From Flaccisagitta enflata (lineage: Eukaryota > Chaetognatha > Sagittoidea > Aphragmophora): a stretch of DNA of 64,000 nucleotides. Below, one piece after another: positions 50,017-63,181 of this stretch (position 1 is the stretch's first letter; each line of letters opens with the position of its first letter). Position numbers and translations under genes: made by a program. The stretch spans positions 108,996,001 through 109,060,000 of the forward strand of contig OZ231126.1 in NCBI GenBank assembly GCA_965153355.1. The letters are read 5' to 3'. The notes under the pieces were generated by a model. The model did no database searches. It had not been told where the DNA came from and saw only the letters and a program-made list of their open reading frames with translations.

Positions 50017-51564
50017 TGAGTTTCGTGCAGTGTGTTTGTGAAGGTAATGTGATGGGCCATGAGTTGAATTGCCTACACTTGCATTTGTCTGTGGTCCTAC
50101 ATTGGCATAGTAGTGATTAATATTTTCCGCATTAGTTAACGAGTCCTTAATGATGGTTCCCTGATAGTGAAACTCAGTGGTTATATCTTCTTTATTACTA
50201 AGTTTATTTGTGGCTTTTTTAATAATATTCCAGTGTTTTTTTATATTACCTGAGCTTTCTTCTATCTGTCTGCTTACGTATTCCTTTTCTGCCTTGCGGA
50301 TTTTTGACACTAATGCATTCCTTAATTTTTTATAATCTTCTCGCCTATGTTTCTGCTTGGCTAGTCTGTCTCTTCGTCTGATGTCAGCCAGTAATTCAGA
50401 GTTCATCCAAGGTTCTCGGTAATGTTGGTTTGAGTTTTTTTTGAAGGTTCTGGTGGTCAAATTTTTGTTATAATGAAACCCATACTTAGTTTGAATCATG
50501 TCATAGATTACATTTGGATCATCTTGTTCAAAAACATCATGCCAATTGTCTTGTCTTAGTCCATTTTTTCTAAGTTGATGTCCTTGTTCAGTAAAGAATG
50601 ACTTTGTAAAAGATTCACGTTTGGGATTCTTTTCTAGATCATTATTAAGGATTGTAAATACTGGAAAATGGTCAGTATATCCGCTGTTGCCAGCTATTTC
50701 TGTGTCTATAATACCACTTATCATGTGCTTTCCATCTCTTGAGAAAATATGGTCAATAAGTGTTGCACTCTGCTTTTTGATTCTAGTTGGTCTAACTATT
50801 CTTGGTATAAATTTATGGTTCGTGATAAGGTCGTAGTAGTTAGCAGTTGGTAGGTGATTATCATATTTAAGCAGGTCCAAGTTAAAGTCGCCAGCTAGTA
50901 TAACTTCATTGTTCCTTTTGTCTGTTAAGGTCAAGAATTTTTCTAATTCAGACATAAATCTATCATAGTTTTGTCCATTGGGTTGTCTATAGATAGCAGC
51001 TACAGTTAGATCCCTATTGGAGCCGTTTTTTGGGGTTGACACTACATTTGGAATGTGTACGACTAGACTTTCAAAATATTGATCTACAAACTCAATTTTC
51101 TCTAGAATCATTGCCTTTGAAGAAATTAATTCGCTAATAAATATACCAACACCTCCCCCTTTCATTGTGGTACGTCCTTTATGAAAAAACACATATCCCG
51201 GCATAATAGTTTTGAGTTCTGATTCAGTGTAGCCAGAATTTGACAATTTAGTAATGTGTGTTTCAACTACAATGATTATGTCAGGCCTATTGTCGGGGGT
51301 TGAAATATTGCAAATGAATAGCTTTAGCGATCTCAGTTTGGTCAGGAGATTTGCTATATTGATTGATAAAATGGTCAGGTTATGGCTATTTCTAATGTCC
51401 CTATTTCCGATCATATCAACTAATTCAGATTCAGTGTAATACAAGCTATCATGAATAACACTGCTAAATGCCTCATTCTCATCATTGTCATCAGTGAGCA
51501 CATTGCAAAAATTTTTTTGATCGTCAGCTAAGACATCGGGTATTGTGAGCTCATCTTCTGTCAT
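50017..51564 (-). pseudogene. LINE endonuclease part (5' half of the interrupted retrotransposon)
   Basis: ATG at 51564. Apurinic/apyrimidinic endonuclease-type domain: LSINIANL, VVETHI, GGGVGIFI, AAIYRQPNG, ILAGDFNLDLL, LIDHIF and the TDHFPV histidine, all in order. A basic linker follows and the coding frame enters the inserted element at 50016. The open frame visible to 49921 therefore ends in about 32 foreign codons. Together with 39895-41446 it makes one ORF2 of about 1,030 codons. Confidence 0.85.
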
Positions 51565-52440
51565 TTACGATAGACTCAGCTTTTGAGGCCAAAAATAAAT
51601 AAATGTAAAAATAATAGTGGGCCTTAAGTCCAAGAAGTTCCTCTTTGCTAGGATACTGTACTGTTTAAATCGGAAAGTACACTCACTAGATCTTTTTTTT
51701 TTTTTTTTAGGATACAAAAATACAAATAGGATGCCTACATTCAAGTGTTGTATTGCGTTGCCGTGGATTTGATGTTGATGAAATAAGCATCCGGTATTCG
51801 TTGGCGTGAGTTTGTTGCTTGGAGTTAGTCTTGAGTTCGTGGCCAGGATTTAGTCGTTTTTTTTTTGTTTTTTGTTTTGTTTTTTTTTGCCAAGTTTGAC
51901 GCCGTGAGCTCATTGTCGTGAGTTGGTCGCCATGAGTTAATCGCCGTGGGTCGGTCGCCATGTTGTTGAAGATGGTTATGATTTACATTAATGCGATAAG
52001 CAGACTGTCTCTGAAGAGTGGGTGAGTTCATGGCCAAATTAGTGCACAATATTGCCTGTGAAAACAAAAATTAGTTCTGCATTAAGTCCATGCGTCTTTA
52101 TTTTCTTTTCGTTTTCAATTTCTTGTTCTTTGCGCCGTAGGAGTTGAGATTTTTCAGTTAATAATTCACGTATCATCAATTTTCAGTGTCGGAAGGGTCC
52201 TTGGAAACAGTTAGGATGCAGCGAAAGACAAGTTTTTTTTTTTCACAATAGAATTTGATCAAGATACGAGTTTTTTTAATTCAAATGTTTGAGTTTAGAA
52301 TGTAAAAGTTCTCGCTTCTTGATGTCGACGTCACCGCGTCCACCGTGTGTCCGCCGTAATTAATCCAAACGTCGGCATCAAAACGTGAGGACCTTAATTA
52401 AGCAAATAAAAGAATTTAAGCATAAGCATGGAATAAACTA
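51565..52440. other. Non-coding upstream of the LINE frame
   Basis: A long T tract at 51690-51708, a TTTTGTTTTTTG run at about 51858-51890, GAGTTGGTCGCCATGAGTT-type degenerate repeats at 51900-51965. No ORF1 is recognised. Confidence 0.4.
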
Positions 52441-54960
52441 CCATCACACCAAACAGGCAACCATCACACCAAACAGGCGACCATCACACAAAGCATTATA
52501 AAAAAGGTAATCTAACATCAACTGTTCAATACAAATTCATTTTTTTCAGAACGCGGGAAACACCCTTGAGGTAGTCGCCTGTTTGGTGTGATGGTAGTAT
52601 TTTCGAAGTGTATGGATACATTTTGATGAATAATGGTGTGATGGTCACCTGTTTGGTGTGATGGTCGCCTGTTTGGTGTGATGGTAGTATATGCCATGTT
52701 TATGCATGTATTTCTATGAAAAATGGTGTGATAGTCGCCTGTTTGGTGTGATGGTCGCCTGTTTGGTGTGATGGTTGCCTGTTTGGTGTGATGGTCGCCT
52801 GTTTGGTGTGATGGTCGCCTGTTTGGTGTGATGGTAGTATTTTCGAAGTGTATGGATATATTTTGATGAATAATGGCGTGATGGTCGCCTGTTTGGTGTG
52901 ATAGTCGCCTGTTTGGTGTGATGGTCGCCTGTTTGGTGTGATGGTTGCCTGTTTGGTGTGATGGTAGTTTATTCCATGCTTATGCATGTATTTCTCTGAA
53001 AAATGGTGTGATGGTCGCCTGTTTGGTGTGATGGTCGCCTGTTTGGTGTGATGGTCGCCTGTTTGGTGTGATGGTCGCCTGTTTGGTGTGATGGTAGTGT
53101 ATGCCATGTTTATGCATGTATTTCTCTGAAAAATGGTGTGATGGTCGCCTGTTTGGTGTGATGGTCGCCTGTTTGGTGTGATGGTCGCCTGTTTGGTGTG
53201 ATGGTAGTATTTTCGAAGTGTATGGATATATTTCTCTAAAAAATGGCGTGATGGTCGCCTGTTTGGTGTGATGGTCGCCTGTTTGGTGTGATGGTCGCCT
53301 GTTTGATGTGATGGTAGTATATTCCATGTTTATGCATGTATTTCTCTGAAAAATGGTGTGATGGTCGCCTGTTTGGTGTGATGGTCGCCTGTTTGGTGTG
53401 ATGGTCGCCTGTTTTGTGTGATGGTCGCCTGTTTGGTGTGATGGTAGTGTATGCCATGTTTATGCATGTATTTCTCTGAAAAATGGTGTGATGGTCACCA
53501 TGGTGTGATGGTCGCCTGTTTGGTGTGATGGTCGCCTGTTTGGTGTGATGGTAGTATTTTCGAAGTGTATGGATATATTTCTCTAAAAAATGGTGTGATG
53601 GTCGCCTGTTTGGTGTGATGGTCGCCTGTTTGGTGTGATGGTCGCCTGTTTGGTGTGATGGTCGCCTGTTTGGTGTGATGGTAGTATATGCCATGTTTAT
53701 GCATGTATTTCTATGAATAATGGTGTGATAGTCGCCTGTTTGGTGTGGTGGTCGCCTGTTTGGTGTGATGGTAGTATTTTCGAAGTGTATGGATATATTT
53801 TGATGAATAATGGTGTGATGGTCGCCTGTTTGGTGTGATGGTAGTATATGCCATGTTTATGCATGTATTTCTATGAAAAATGGTGTGATAGTCGCCTGTT
53901 TGGTGTGATAGTCGCCTGTTTGGTGTGATGGTTGCCTGTTTGGTGTGATGGTCGCCTGTTTGGTGTGATGGTCGCCTGTTTGGTGTGATGGTAGTATTTT
54001 CGAAGTGTATGGATATATTTTGATAAATAATGGCGTGATGGTCGCCTGTTTGGTGTGATAGTCGCCTGTTTGGTGTGATGGTCGCCTGTTTGGTGTGATG
54101 GTTGCCTGTTTGGTGTGATGGTAGTTTATTCCATGCTTATGCATGTATTTCTCTGAAAAATGGCGTGATGGTCGCTTGTTTGGTGTGATGGTCGCCTGTT
54201 TGGTGTGATGGTCGCCTCTTTGATGTGATGGTAGTATATTCCATGTTTATGCATGTATTTCTCTGAAAAATGGTGTGATGGTCGCCTGTTTGGTGTGATG
54301 GTCGCCTGTTTGGTGTGATGGTCGCCTGTTTGGTGTGATGGTAGTATTTTCGAAGTGTATGGATATATTTCTCTAAAAAATGGTGTGATGGTCGCCTGTT
54401 TGGTGTGATGGTCGCCTGTTTGGTGTGATGGTCGCCTGTTTGATGTGATGGTAGTATATTCCATGTTTATGCATGTATTTCTCTGAAAAATGGTGTGATG
54501 GTCGCCTGTTTGGTGTGATGGTCGCCTGTTTGGTGTGATGGTCGCCTGTTTGGTGTGATGGTCGCCTGTTTGGTGTGATGGTAGTATATGCCATGTTTAT
54601 GCATGTATTTCTATGAAAAATGGTGTGATAGTCGCCTGTTTGGTGTGGTGGTCGCCTGTTTGGTGTGATGGTAGTATTTTTGAAGTATATGGATATACTT
54701 TGATGAATAATGGTGTGATGCTCGCCTGTTTGGTGTGATGGTCGCCTGTTAGGTATATTCTTTGTGTATGGATGTGTTTTTATGAAGAATGGTGTGATGG
54801 TCGCCTGCTTGGCGTGATGGTCACCTGTTTGGTGTGATGGTAGCATTATCTGTTTTGATTGAATGAAAAATGGTGTGATGGTCGCCTGTTTGGTGTGATG
54901 GTAGCTTGATCAGCATGCATGAAATAACTTGAGAAATGGTGTGATGGTCGCCTGAAATGG
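52440..54960 (+). repeat. Satellite array of 20 bp units in higher-order blocks
   Basis: Unit GGTCGCCTGTTTGGTGTGAT, one to five in a row, separated by two alternating 40-50 bp linkers: one with TTTTCGAAGTGTATGGATAT, one with CCATGTTTATGCATGTATTT. About 19 blocks. The first two units (52440-52485) are in inverse orientation. Open frames reading THTKQAT-like peptides are artefacts of a period that is not a stop-containing one. Confidence 0.95.
52491..52577 (+). repeat. Inverted copy of an intron/exon border of the 55 kb gene
   Basis: 87 bp matching the complement of about 55460-55545, including the TTTTTTCAG acceptor and the first 25 bases of exon 7. It is embedded in the satellite, 3 kb from its source. 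Confidence 0.85.
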
Positions 54961-55219
54961 GTCATTTGGTGTGTTACCAACACTAAGTCGCCTGTGTGTT
55001 GTCTTAAGATACTTTCAAAAACATTGGTGTGGAGGCTACTGGTGTGCCAAATCACCCATGCTCAATTTCTGTTGTCTTGCTTCTTTTTGCAATGAGTTGG
55101 GTGATCCTCTGCATACTTCTTAAATGAGGCCTTTAAAGGAATATATCAACAAATTAGTGATTTACATGATGCAAAAGAAACTATTCTAACATTGTTGTTC
55201 AATTTGTTTGTGAGAATGA

Positions 55220-57013
55220 TTATTTCTTTAACTTTTTTATTTCTCCCCTCTCCCCCCCCCCTTCAATGACTATTTTTATACCAATCCGATTTTTTACTCC
55301 TCCCCCCCCCATTTTTTCCCCCTTTTCTATACGGATTACTTGAAACATATTGATTTCTCCCAGTCCTTCTTTGTCCTCGTTCGAATCTGGGTCCTTGAAG
55401 TGAGGAACGTCCTTGTCTGCCATTGCTGCCTGGCGGAAAGGACAAAGATCGTCCTTAGCAGCGTCCTCAAGGGTGTTTCCCGCGTTCTGAAAAAAATGAA
55501 TTTGTATTGAACAGTTGATGTTAGATTACCTTTTTTATAATGCTTTGTTTTGTTAGTTTTAAAAATTAAGTAGATTTCTTTTTTACACTTTGAAATTCAA
55601 AATTTGTACTCTTACCGATGATTCCGCCTCCTTGGCTTCCTTGTTTTGTTCTTTAAGCATTTTGAAGAAGTCTTCTCTGTCAATGCGTCCGTCTATTGGG
55701 AGACAAAACATGTGCCTGGACAGGCGCATCCATGATTTGACGCCTAAGACGTAGCCTTTTCCATTCGGACAACCTAAACATATGAGACAGTGTTTGTACA
55801 CGATCATTAACTAGCTGTTTCATTGGTTGGCAGGAGAATTAATGTTTGTCACATCATGATCAAGTTTTTTTATGTATGACCATGAGTATTTACCTTCCGT
55901 GTAGGTGTTGACAAATGCGAGAGGTGAATCTCCACTGATTGTGTCTGCATCCATTCTTTTAAGGCTGGTGAACACACCCGCTGGAATCTGAGAATAAAGG
56001 GGGGTTAGGAGGAAGCTTGTGATTTAAAATTGTTACAATATGGTTGAGTAAGAGTTAGACAGAGAAGGAAGGACAGATATATAAATAGAACGATACTGTG
56101 TATTGAAAATTATGCTTACCTCGCTGATCTCCTTTGTGATGGGGTTTGTAAGCTTTTGCTTTGGCCTGTATCCCACACTGCCTCCATAAGCCGTTCCAGG
56201 GAAATGGGTAATAGGCAGCTCGAAGGGCTGTAGTAGTGGTAAAAAAAGAAAAATATTTTGATAATCATTTATATGCACATTCTACATATCAATAATGTAT
56301 ATTTAGCATATGATGAATAAGTTTCAAGAGTGAAAGTTGTATTCTTACCTTGAGAGCATTCTTCAATGCTTCTGGAAAATCCTGAGGATTTCCCATGTCT
56401 CCATACGAATCGATGATTTCTGCATTTTTGATTTCTGCATTTTTGAGCGACAGGTATTGGAGGCCTTGATATACCCCGGCGTCCATTAAATCATCGATGG
56501 TCAAGAGGGGGGTGTGCAGCAACGATTGCCCGTCCTCCTGTGAATTTATAATAATGTTGTAACGTGATTAAAATAGTTGCTTCTGAATACACAATTTTAT
56601 AAGATGTCTTTTTTGTCCGTCCGTTGCTTCGTAAAGTCCAACACGTCACATCATGCTTTATTGTGTTGGTTGTAATGTCTATAGGTTGGTTCATTAGTTT
56701 GTTCATACAAGTCATCACCTTGTACCAGCCGGTGGATGCAAAGTTTGGCCTTTTTAATGTGTTGACTCTTTGTAGATCACAATATGTGTCGTAATCTCCA
56801 TGGTGGAACGTGGCGAACTGTGAAAACCGGGGGAAATTGAAAAAAAAAAAAAAGAATTTTAAATGTGTTTTTATATGATAATAATGAGATGTGTTGTTTT
56901 CTGTTTTTTTTATGGTTTTTTTCTCACATGTTTGTGTGTGTGTGTGTGTGTGTGCGTGTGCGTGTGCGTGTGCGTGTGCGTGTGTGTGTGTGTCAGCCTG
57001 TGTCTGTATGTGT

Positions 57014-57068
<55 letters not shown>

Positions 57069-57312
57069 TATCATTTGATTAATAAAGATAGTTAATCATT
57101 GAATTATGTTAGTGCCGAAGGTACTACGTTGCTACGTGTATAAATATATATGTATAAACGAAAAAAACTGTTGTTAATACTGGTACCTTGTCATAGGCCA
57201 CCCTTGTGCCTCCGTTCAACACTTTTCCATACCAGGTACCAAGTCCTTGATTTTTTTGTATTTTCTTACCACCATCTGTTTTATTGGTTAACAAGGCCTC
57301 GTATAGGGCCAT
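55220..57312 (-). CDS. Unknown seven-exon gene, 346 residues
   Basis: Exons 57187-57312, 56719-56817, 56349-56537, 56120-56227, 55894-55987, 55616-55773 and 55220-55486. All junctions have AG acceptors and GTA/GTG donors, and the frame is kept throughout (one phase-1 junction, the rest phase 0). ATG at 57312 (MALYEALL); an upstream in-frame M in a poly-F run at 57354 is less likely. The product is mixed alpha/beta, without signal peptide or membrane segment. It is rich in glycine/tyrosine in the first exons, with an acidic and then basic, glycine-rich C-terminus, low-complexity after about residue 320. No family is recognised. The gene follows pPolB copy 2 on the same strand, 380 bp downstream, so the two may belong to one element; this is inference. 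Confidence 0.7.
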
Positions 57313-57692
57313 TCTTTCCCCAATGAAAAAAAAAAAAAAACAACCAACAAACAAAAGAGAAAAAGAGTTTTTTTTCTTGTTTCACAATAGATTGTGTTTG
57401 TTTTTTTGACTAAGGAAAAAGAAAAAAATGAGATCATAAGGAAATGCGATGAGAGAAACAGAGTGCAGAAATAGATGTAGAATATTTTAGATATATAACT
57501 AAATGTACAAAAGAGGAGATGATAGGGGAGAATAAATACAGCATGTTAGAGTAAGTTGTAGGATTGGGGATAATAAATATTGATAGTTTGTGTTGTTTTT
57601 TAGTAAGGTTCTTATCTAGATATTGTTTGCAATTATGTTAGGGAGAAGGGATAAAGTCGTGTTAAAAGAAATAGAATGAATGAACACAAAAA

Positions 57693-58242
57693 TCAATCGA
57701 TAATATGCAATCTTTTGAAAAACAACGGACAGCTCAGATGGAATCGTTTGGTGGCCATTTCGTCTACTATGGCTCGTTTTGTATTGAAATCTGATAGACA
57801 GTATTTTTTACTGGTCACTAAATAGATTTTTAATTTTTGGCGTTTCAAGTATGCAATGTCAATTTTTGAGGCGGGTTGTTTGTCTTTGATAAGTCTTTTG
57901 AAGTGGGTGATGTCTAGAAACCGGGCAAAATTTTTGTTGATGCCTTTTGCCTTTACGCTCAGTTCTTTTCCCATGCCAGGTTCTAGTAGGGGGAATGTAT
58001 TGTTGCTTTCGTATTTTGTCAAAATGTATTGCTGTTGTTGTTTTTGTCGTTGTTGTTGTTATTGTTGTTGTTGTTATTGTTGTTGTTGTTGCAGTTGCTG
58101 TTGTTGCTAATAAGCGTTGCTGCTGTTGTTGTCTGCGCTGCTGCTGTTGCTGTTGCTGTTGCAGCTGTTGTTGTTGTTGCTGTTGTTGTTGTTGCTGTTG
58201 TAGTTGTTGTAATTGATTCATGAAAAAGGAAAAAGAAATTTG

Positions 58243-58298
<56 letters not shown>

Positions 58299-61200
58299 TT
58301 TTTTTTCTTGTTTTATTTATTTATTTGATGTATATCAGATCATGTACCTTCGGTGACGGACTCATAAAGAATCGCATTAACTGGTTTCCATTTTTGTCAG
58401 TCAGAAGAAATGATGAGTAACCATGGAGAGAAATTTTAGATTGGCTTGCATTCCTTCTCTCTCTTGTTTTTCTTCATCACTGTGGTGTTCTTTTATAGCG
58501 AACAATGTTTGAAAGACTATGGATTTTTCGTTTATAGACTAGTAATCCAATACTCTGTAAAGACTTTTGAGATACGCTGTTGCAAAGCGTTTCGCGTGAA
58601 TTGTGTCATGGTAATCAATGTTTGTTCCAGTTTGCAACAGATATTTCAATTCTTCGGTTTCACAATTACTTCTAATTTTTTCCAATCCCAAATGTAGGGA
58701 ATCAGTATCAGTTCCTAATAGACGGACACCAGCTCCATTGTCCGAGAACTTTGCCAAACGCGAAGACAAATAAAAAAACATCCTGAATAACCAGAGTTTG
58801 GCAATTGCATACACTTTGCAGCTGTAAAAGAAATGAATTAAAATTGTCATTTTACAAAAAAATAGACCTGGATTTTAGCCTCAAGATTTACATTGCAGGC
58901 CTAAAAAAAATCATTTTTTTTTTTTTTTTTTTTTGGTTTTTTACCTGATCGGAGGTATATTAGACTTATTTGTAATTTCTGATCCATCTCTGGTTATGAT
59001 AGCCACCGTCGGTGATACAACCATACAATCCACAAATTGTACATCGTTAACATATTTGTTAAACAATTTGACAGAATTTGCAATGACGTGGGTAGTCATA
59101 CGTTGAAGATTTTGATGGAACTTGCCTATAAAAAGATAAACAAGTTCTATCAGGGAGAAAAACTAGTTATAACGTATTTGTAGTTACACGGTATTTATCA
59201 CTCCAATCCCACACTTTTCATCTCCCATCTTCCCGATTTCCTCCCTTCCCCTCCCCTTTTTTTTGCTATTTGTTATTGCGAGTTTCTTTATTTAGAGGTT
59301 CGTTATTGAGAGGTTTGCACCTGATAGACTGTTTCCGAGCGATTTTATAATTTTCTGCATGACTTTTGACTTTGTTTTGTTTCGTTCGGATTGTAGGAAC
59401 ATCATGTATGGTCGTAGGAATGGTGCATGGGTGAACGAAATTATGTTATGAACTTTCACAATTTTAACAGATTGATGAACGATTAAAAATAGTAAATTGT
59501 GAATGAAGTGGAAGTTTCTTCCCTTTTTTATATCGCTTATGAGTTTTGGGTTGTCATTTTTAAGATTTCTTCCTGATTCCCTCGACGATTTCCGTTGGTC
59601 ATTTGTGAGGTCCAATTTTTCATCTATTTTGGTTAAAATAGGAAATTGGGCAAAATCAAAGCCAGTTCTGAGTGATTCTTTTTTATTGTAATCGACGGTG
59701 CATTCTATAAAGAGACCCGTGTCTTTTTCTGTCGCAAGATCATGGAAGAAATCTAAATCCAGAGCTTCAAGTGCTTTCACGATTCTAGTGTAAAATACAC
59801 TAGGATGGTGTTCCATGTGCAAAAGGTAATTCTTATATGGAAGTAGACCCGTAAGGCAGCTACTGTACAAACCATTGAAATCAAACATCAGTTGTTGCGT
59901 GATGGATTTGGGTATATCGACTATGCAACCATTGTCGTCTTTCAAAACCTCTTGTTGATCAACCATCCCCCAAGTGGCCTCAAAAAAGCGTGCTTGAGAC
60001 AACGCCAGGCCCCCGGCCAATTCTCCTTGGAAGGCTTCGTATATCAGTTTATTGCAAAACGGTAAAAAAAGCCGTTTTCTTTTGTTTTCTGGGCTTTTTG
60101 AGTTATAAAGACTCGAAAACACTGAAAATGAGGAAATGGTGTAGGCGTGTGTGACCCACAACTTAGTTGTCTCATGCAGCTGGGTAAAATAGAAATTGCT
60201 TGTATTGGCCAAGTATAAACTGTCTAAAATGTTGTAATACTTGAGCATAGTCGACAAATTTTCCACTTTCATGGCGTTCCACATTGATATGAAGTCTCGG
60301 TGCTGCTCTGCATTCAACCCGTCGGAATTTCTAAGTATGGATTTGAACGCTGAAGGTTCAGGCGGTTCCTTCACGCTCTCGGCGAAGCTAAAACTACTAA
60401 TATACTCATAAGGCATGTCTGCCTTACTAGACAGAATGGTGGTAATGGCTTCTTCCTCAAATCCCTGCCTTTTGCACCATCTGTAGCTGTTGGGAAATGT
60501 TTGTTTGAGAGTCAACCCTTCTTTTTCACGGACGATGTGAAGGTCCTCAATCATGGAACTGAGACTTGTGTTTGTGAATAACAAGACATCCTTGAACACC
60601 AGTTGCCTCTCGAACGGGCAAGTGGGTGTATACTCTCCTCTCAGACGCATGTCTTTCCTTTTTTCTTTACTAACTTTGCAAATGCAGTCTTTTCCATACA
60701 CGCATGCAAATTTGAGTTGAAACGCATAAATTTCATTCACGGATTTGAAAATGAATTTTGTTTTGTCTTGGATAAGTGGTTTTTCAAAGACTTTGCCGTT
60801 GTTTGGATCTGTGTATTTGCATTTATAGTCAAGAGCGTGTTGAAGGACTCCTCTTGCAGCGATTAGATGATCAAAGCATTTACCATTCAAAGATAAAATG
60901 GTTAAAGGAAATTTTCTCTGATAAGTTTCGCAGCTATATGCTAAATTGCATTGCTGACAAAGTACACTTCGAAGTTTTGTGCTATTCGCCGGAAAACTGT
61001 TGTAGGATGACTCATTGTGTGTCGTGGACTGTGGTCCATCAATGTTGACATTTACCACAAACGGACTTGATACTTGATAATGATCGTGATCCCATTGGGG
61101 CTTTATAGTCACGTAATTTCCCCTAAAATGAAAAAGATTTTACACCTTACGATAGATTTTACCAAAAAATAAAAAATAATTTGATAGACGGACGGACCGA

Positions 61201-63032
61201 TAAAGTTGGGTTGTAGACTTGTGTAGCACGGTATAAGAAAAAACAAGGCCGTATACACGGCAAGACAGTCGCAAACGGTTTGGCAGAAGCAGTTATGTGA
61301 ACATCTGTCCGTCCGTTTGTGAGAATTTGTTATACTTTGATTTTTTTTTTTACCTCAGCGTTTTTTTCTTTATATAAAATGGTATTCCACAACATTGGCA
61401 TTCTTTGACGCTGGAATAGTATGCTTCCAATCTTTTGTCCCTTTGGTGTTTAGGTGGAGGTGGTTTGTCAAGTTTGGTGACCTTTAGGATGTGTCTATGA
61501 TGCAATACCAAGTCCTCTCTCAATTGGAGCAAAATCCTGATAAAGAAATCCTTCTCCCCTTCTACGATATTATTTTCGTTAATTCTTATAAATCTTGGTT
61601 CCCTCAACTCTTTTGGAAGTTTGTGTTCTTTATATAAGGACACGCTTGTGTAGGCAAGTGAAAGAGGAGGCAATGATTTGATCGCTGTCTTTGGGCTGTT
61701 GTCAAACAGGGCGTCAGTCTTTCCGTCGTCCATTTTGTCAACAGACGCTGCTTCAAAGTCGAAATAGAGGTTTGAGACTCATAAAATTTTTTGAGGCTTT
61801 CCAGTAGAGGCCGTTTGTCTGGAATTTATTGGTCCATTTATTGAAAACCCTCGGTTTGTGCAATATGATATTTTGTGCTTTTCGTCTTCCCGTAGCTGCG
61901 TTTCTCTGTTTATTAGTACAAATTTTTTGTTGAAAACGGAGATGGCTCATTGATTTTGTTGTGTAAAAACAAGTCCTGCAGATGTGGTTGTATCTGGAAA
62001 CATTACGATTTTGGACTATGGGACCAAATTTGTTTACAACTGTTGCCAAATTTGATATCAATAAACAGTGTGCTGTGCTTGGTGGATTGTATGGAGCCTG
62101 TCTTATCTCTTGTGAATCTAACAATAAATCAATCATAAAATATGAATCCAATTGATTTGCTTTGGGAGAAAGAGACAAAGGGTAGATTTGCCAGTTGGAG
62201 TGCTCATTGCTGATTACGTTAGAGTTTTCTAGGCGATATATGTTTAGCCCAATACCCGAGTAAGCCAAAAGAGGTTTAAACGCGTTGCTCAGTTTTTTAG
62301 GTATCGGCGACAGAGACCTTTCAAAGGCGGACACACGGCTTAAAGGTATGCCTTTACTGAAAAAAATCAATAAAAGGCTGGTAATCAATGTATTCAATTT
62401 CAGATCTAATTTTAGACCTCGACTGACGCAATGACGGCCCGCATTTGTTGTGGCACGCCATGATTATGGCTGTTGGTAAACAGAGGTTGTCATATTCATA
62501 GGTGTCCTTAGGAAGGTATCGTGCGGGATCATGGATTTGTGATCGAAATAAATGCTTCTGGGATTTATGGAATGGATGTAGCTTTGGTAATCCTGCTATG
62601 TTGATATTGTTGACTTGATCTCGCTTAACATATCGAATGTCGTGGCAAATAATCCTAAAAAAAATTGTTTTTAAAAAATTACCATCTTTTAAACTCTCAC
62701 ATGGGTAACAAGATTGAAGAAGAAAAAAATTTTTTCTCATACATTTTCAGATTTAGAAAAAAAAGAATACCTGGTAACACTCCAACCACTTTCATGCTTT
62801 TCCATGCTAGCCACATCTCCTAGGAGATCGTCAAGAAACATAGAATAAATTGATTGAATAAATTCCAATTTTTCAGAAATGCCAAAACGGTGGGAAAGAA
62901 ACCACGATTGGTTTCTATGGGTAGGGAGTGCAAAATGGTTGGAATGAAAAAAAAAAAGAAAAAAATCAGTTTAATGACCTGTCAAACAGCAAAAACACAC
63001 ACACACACACACGCACACACACACACACACAC

Positions 63033-63095
<63 letters not shown>

Positions 63096-63123
63096 GACAC
63101 ACACACACACACACACACCAGCT

Positions 63124-63181
<58 letters not shown>

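Noticed and set aside
52700-54846. CRISPR-like array or repeat protein
   Set aside because: Repeated 20 bp units are separated by only two linker types, not unique spacers, and the genome is animal. The open frames come from repeat periodicity.
57859-58248. Glutamine-rich protein on the minus strand
   Set aside because: It runs out of frame through the KAKG exon of the polymerase; the CAA/CAG tract is better explained as intron.
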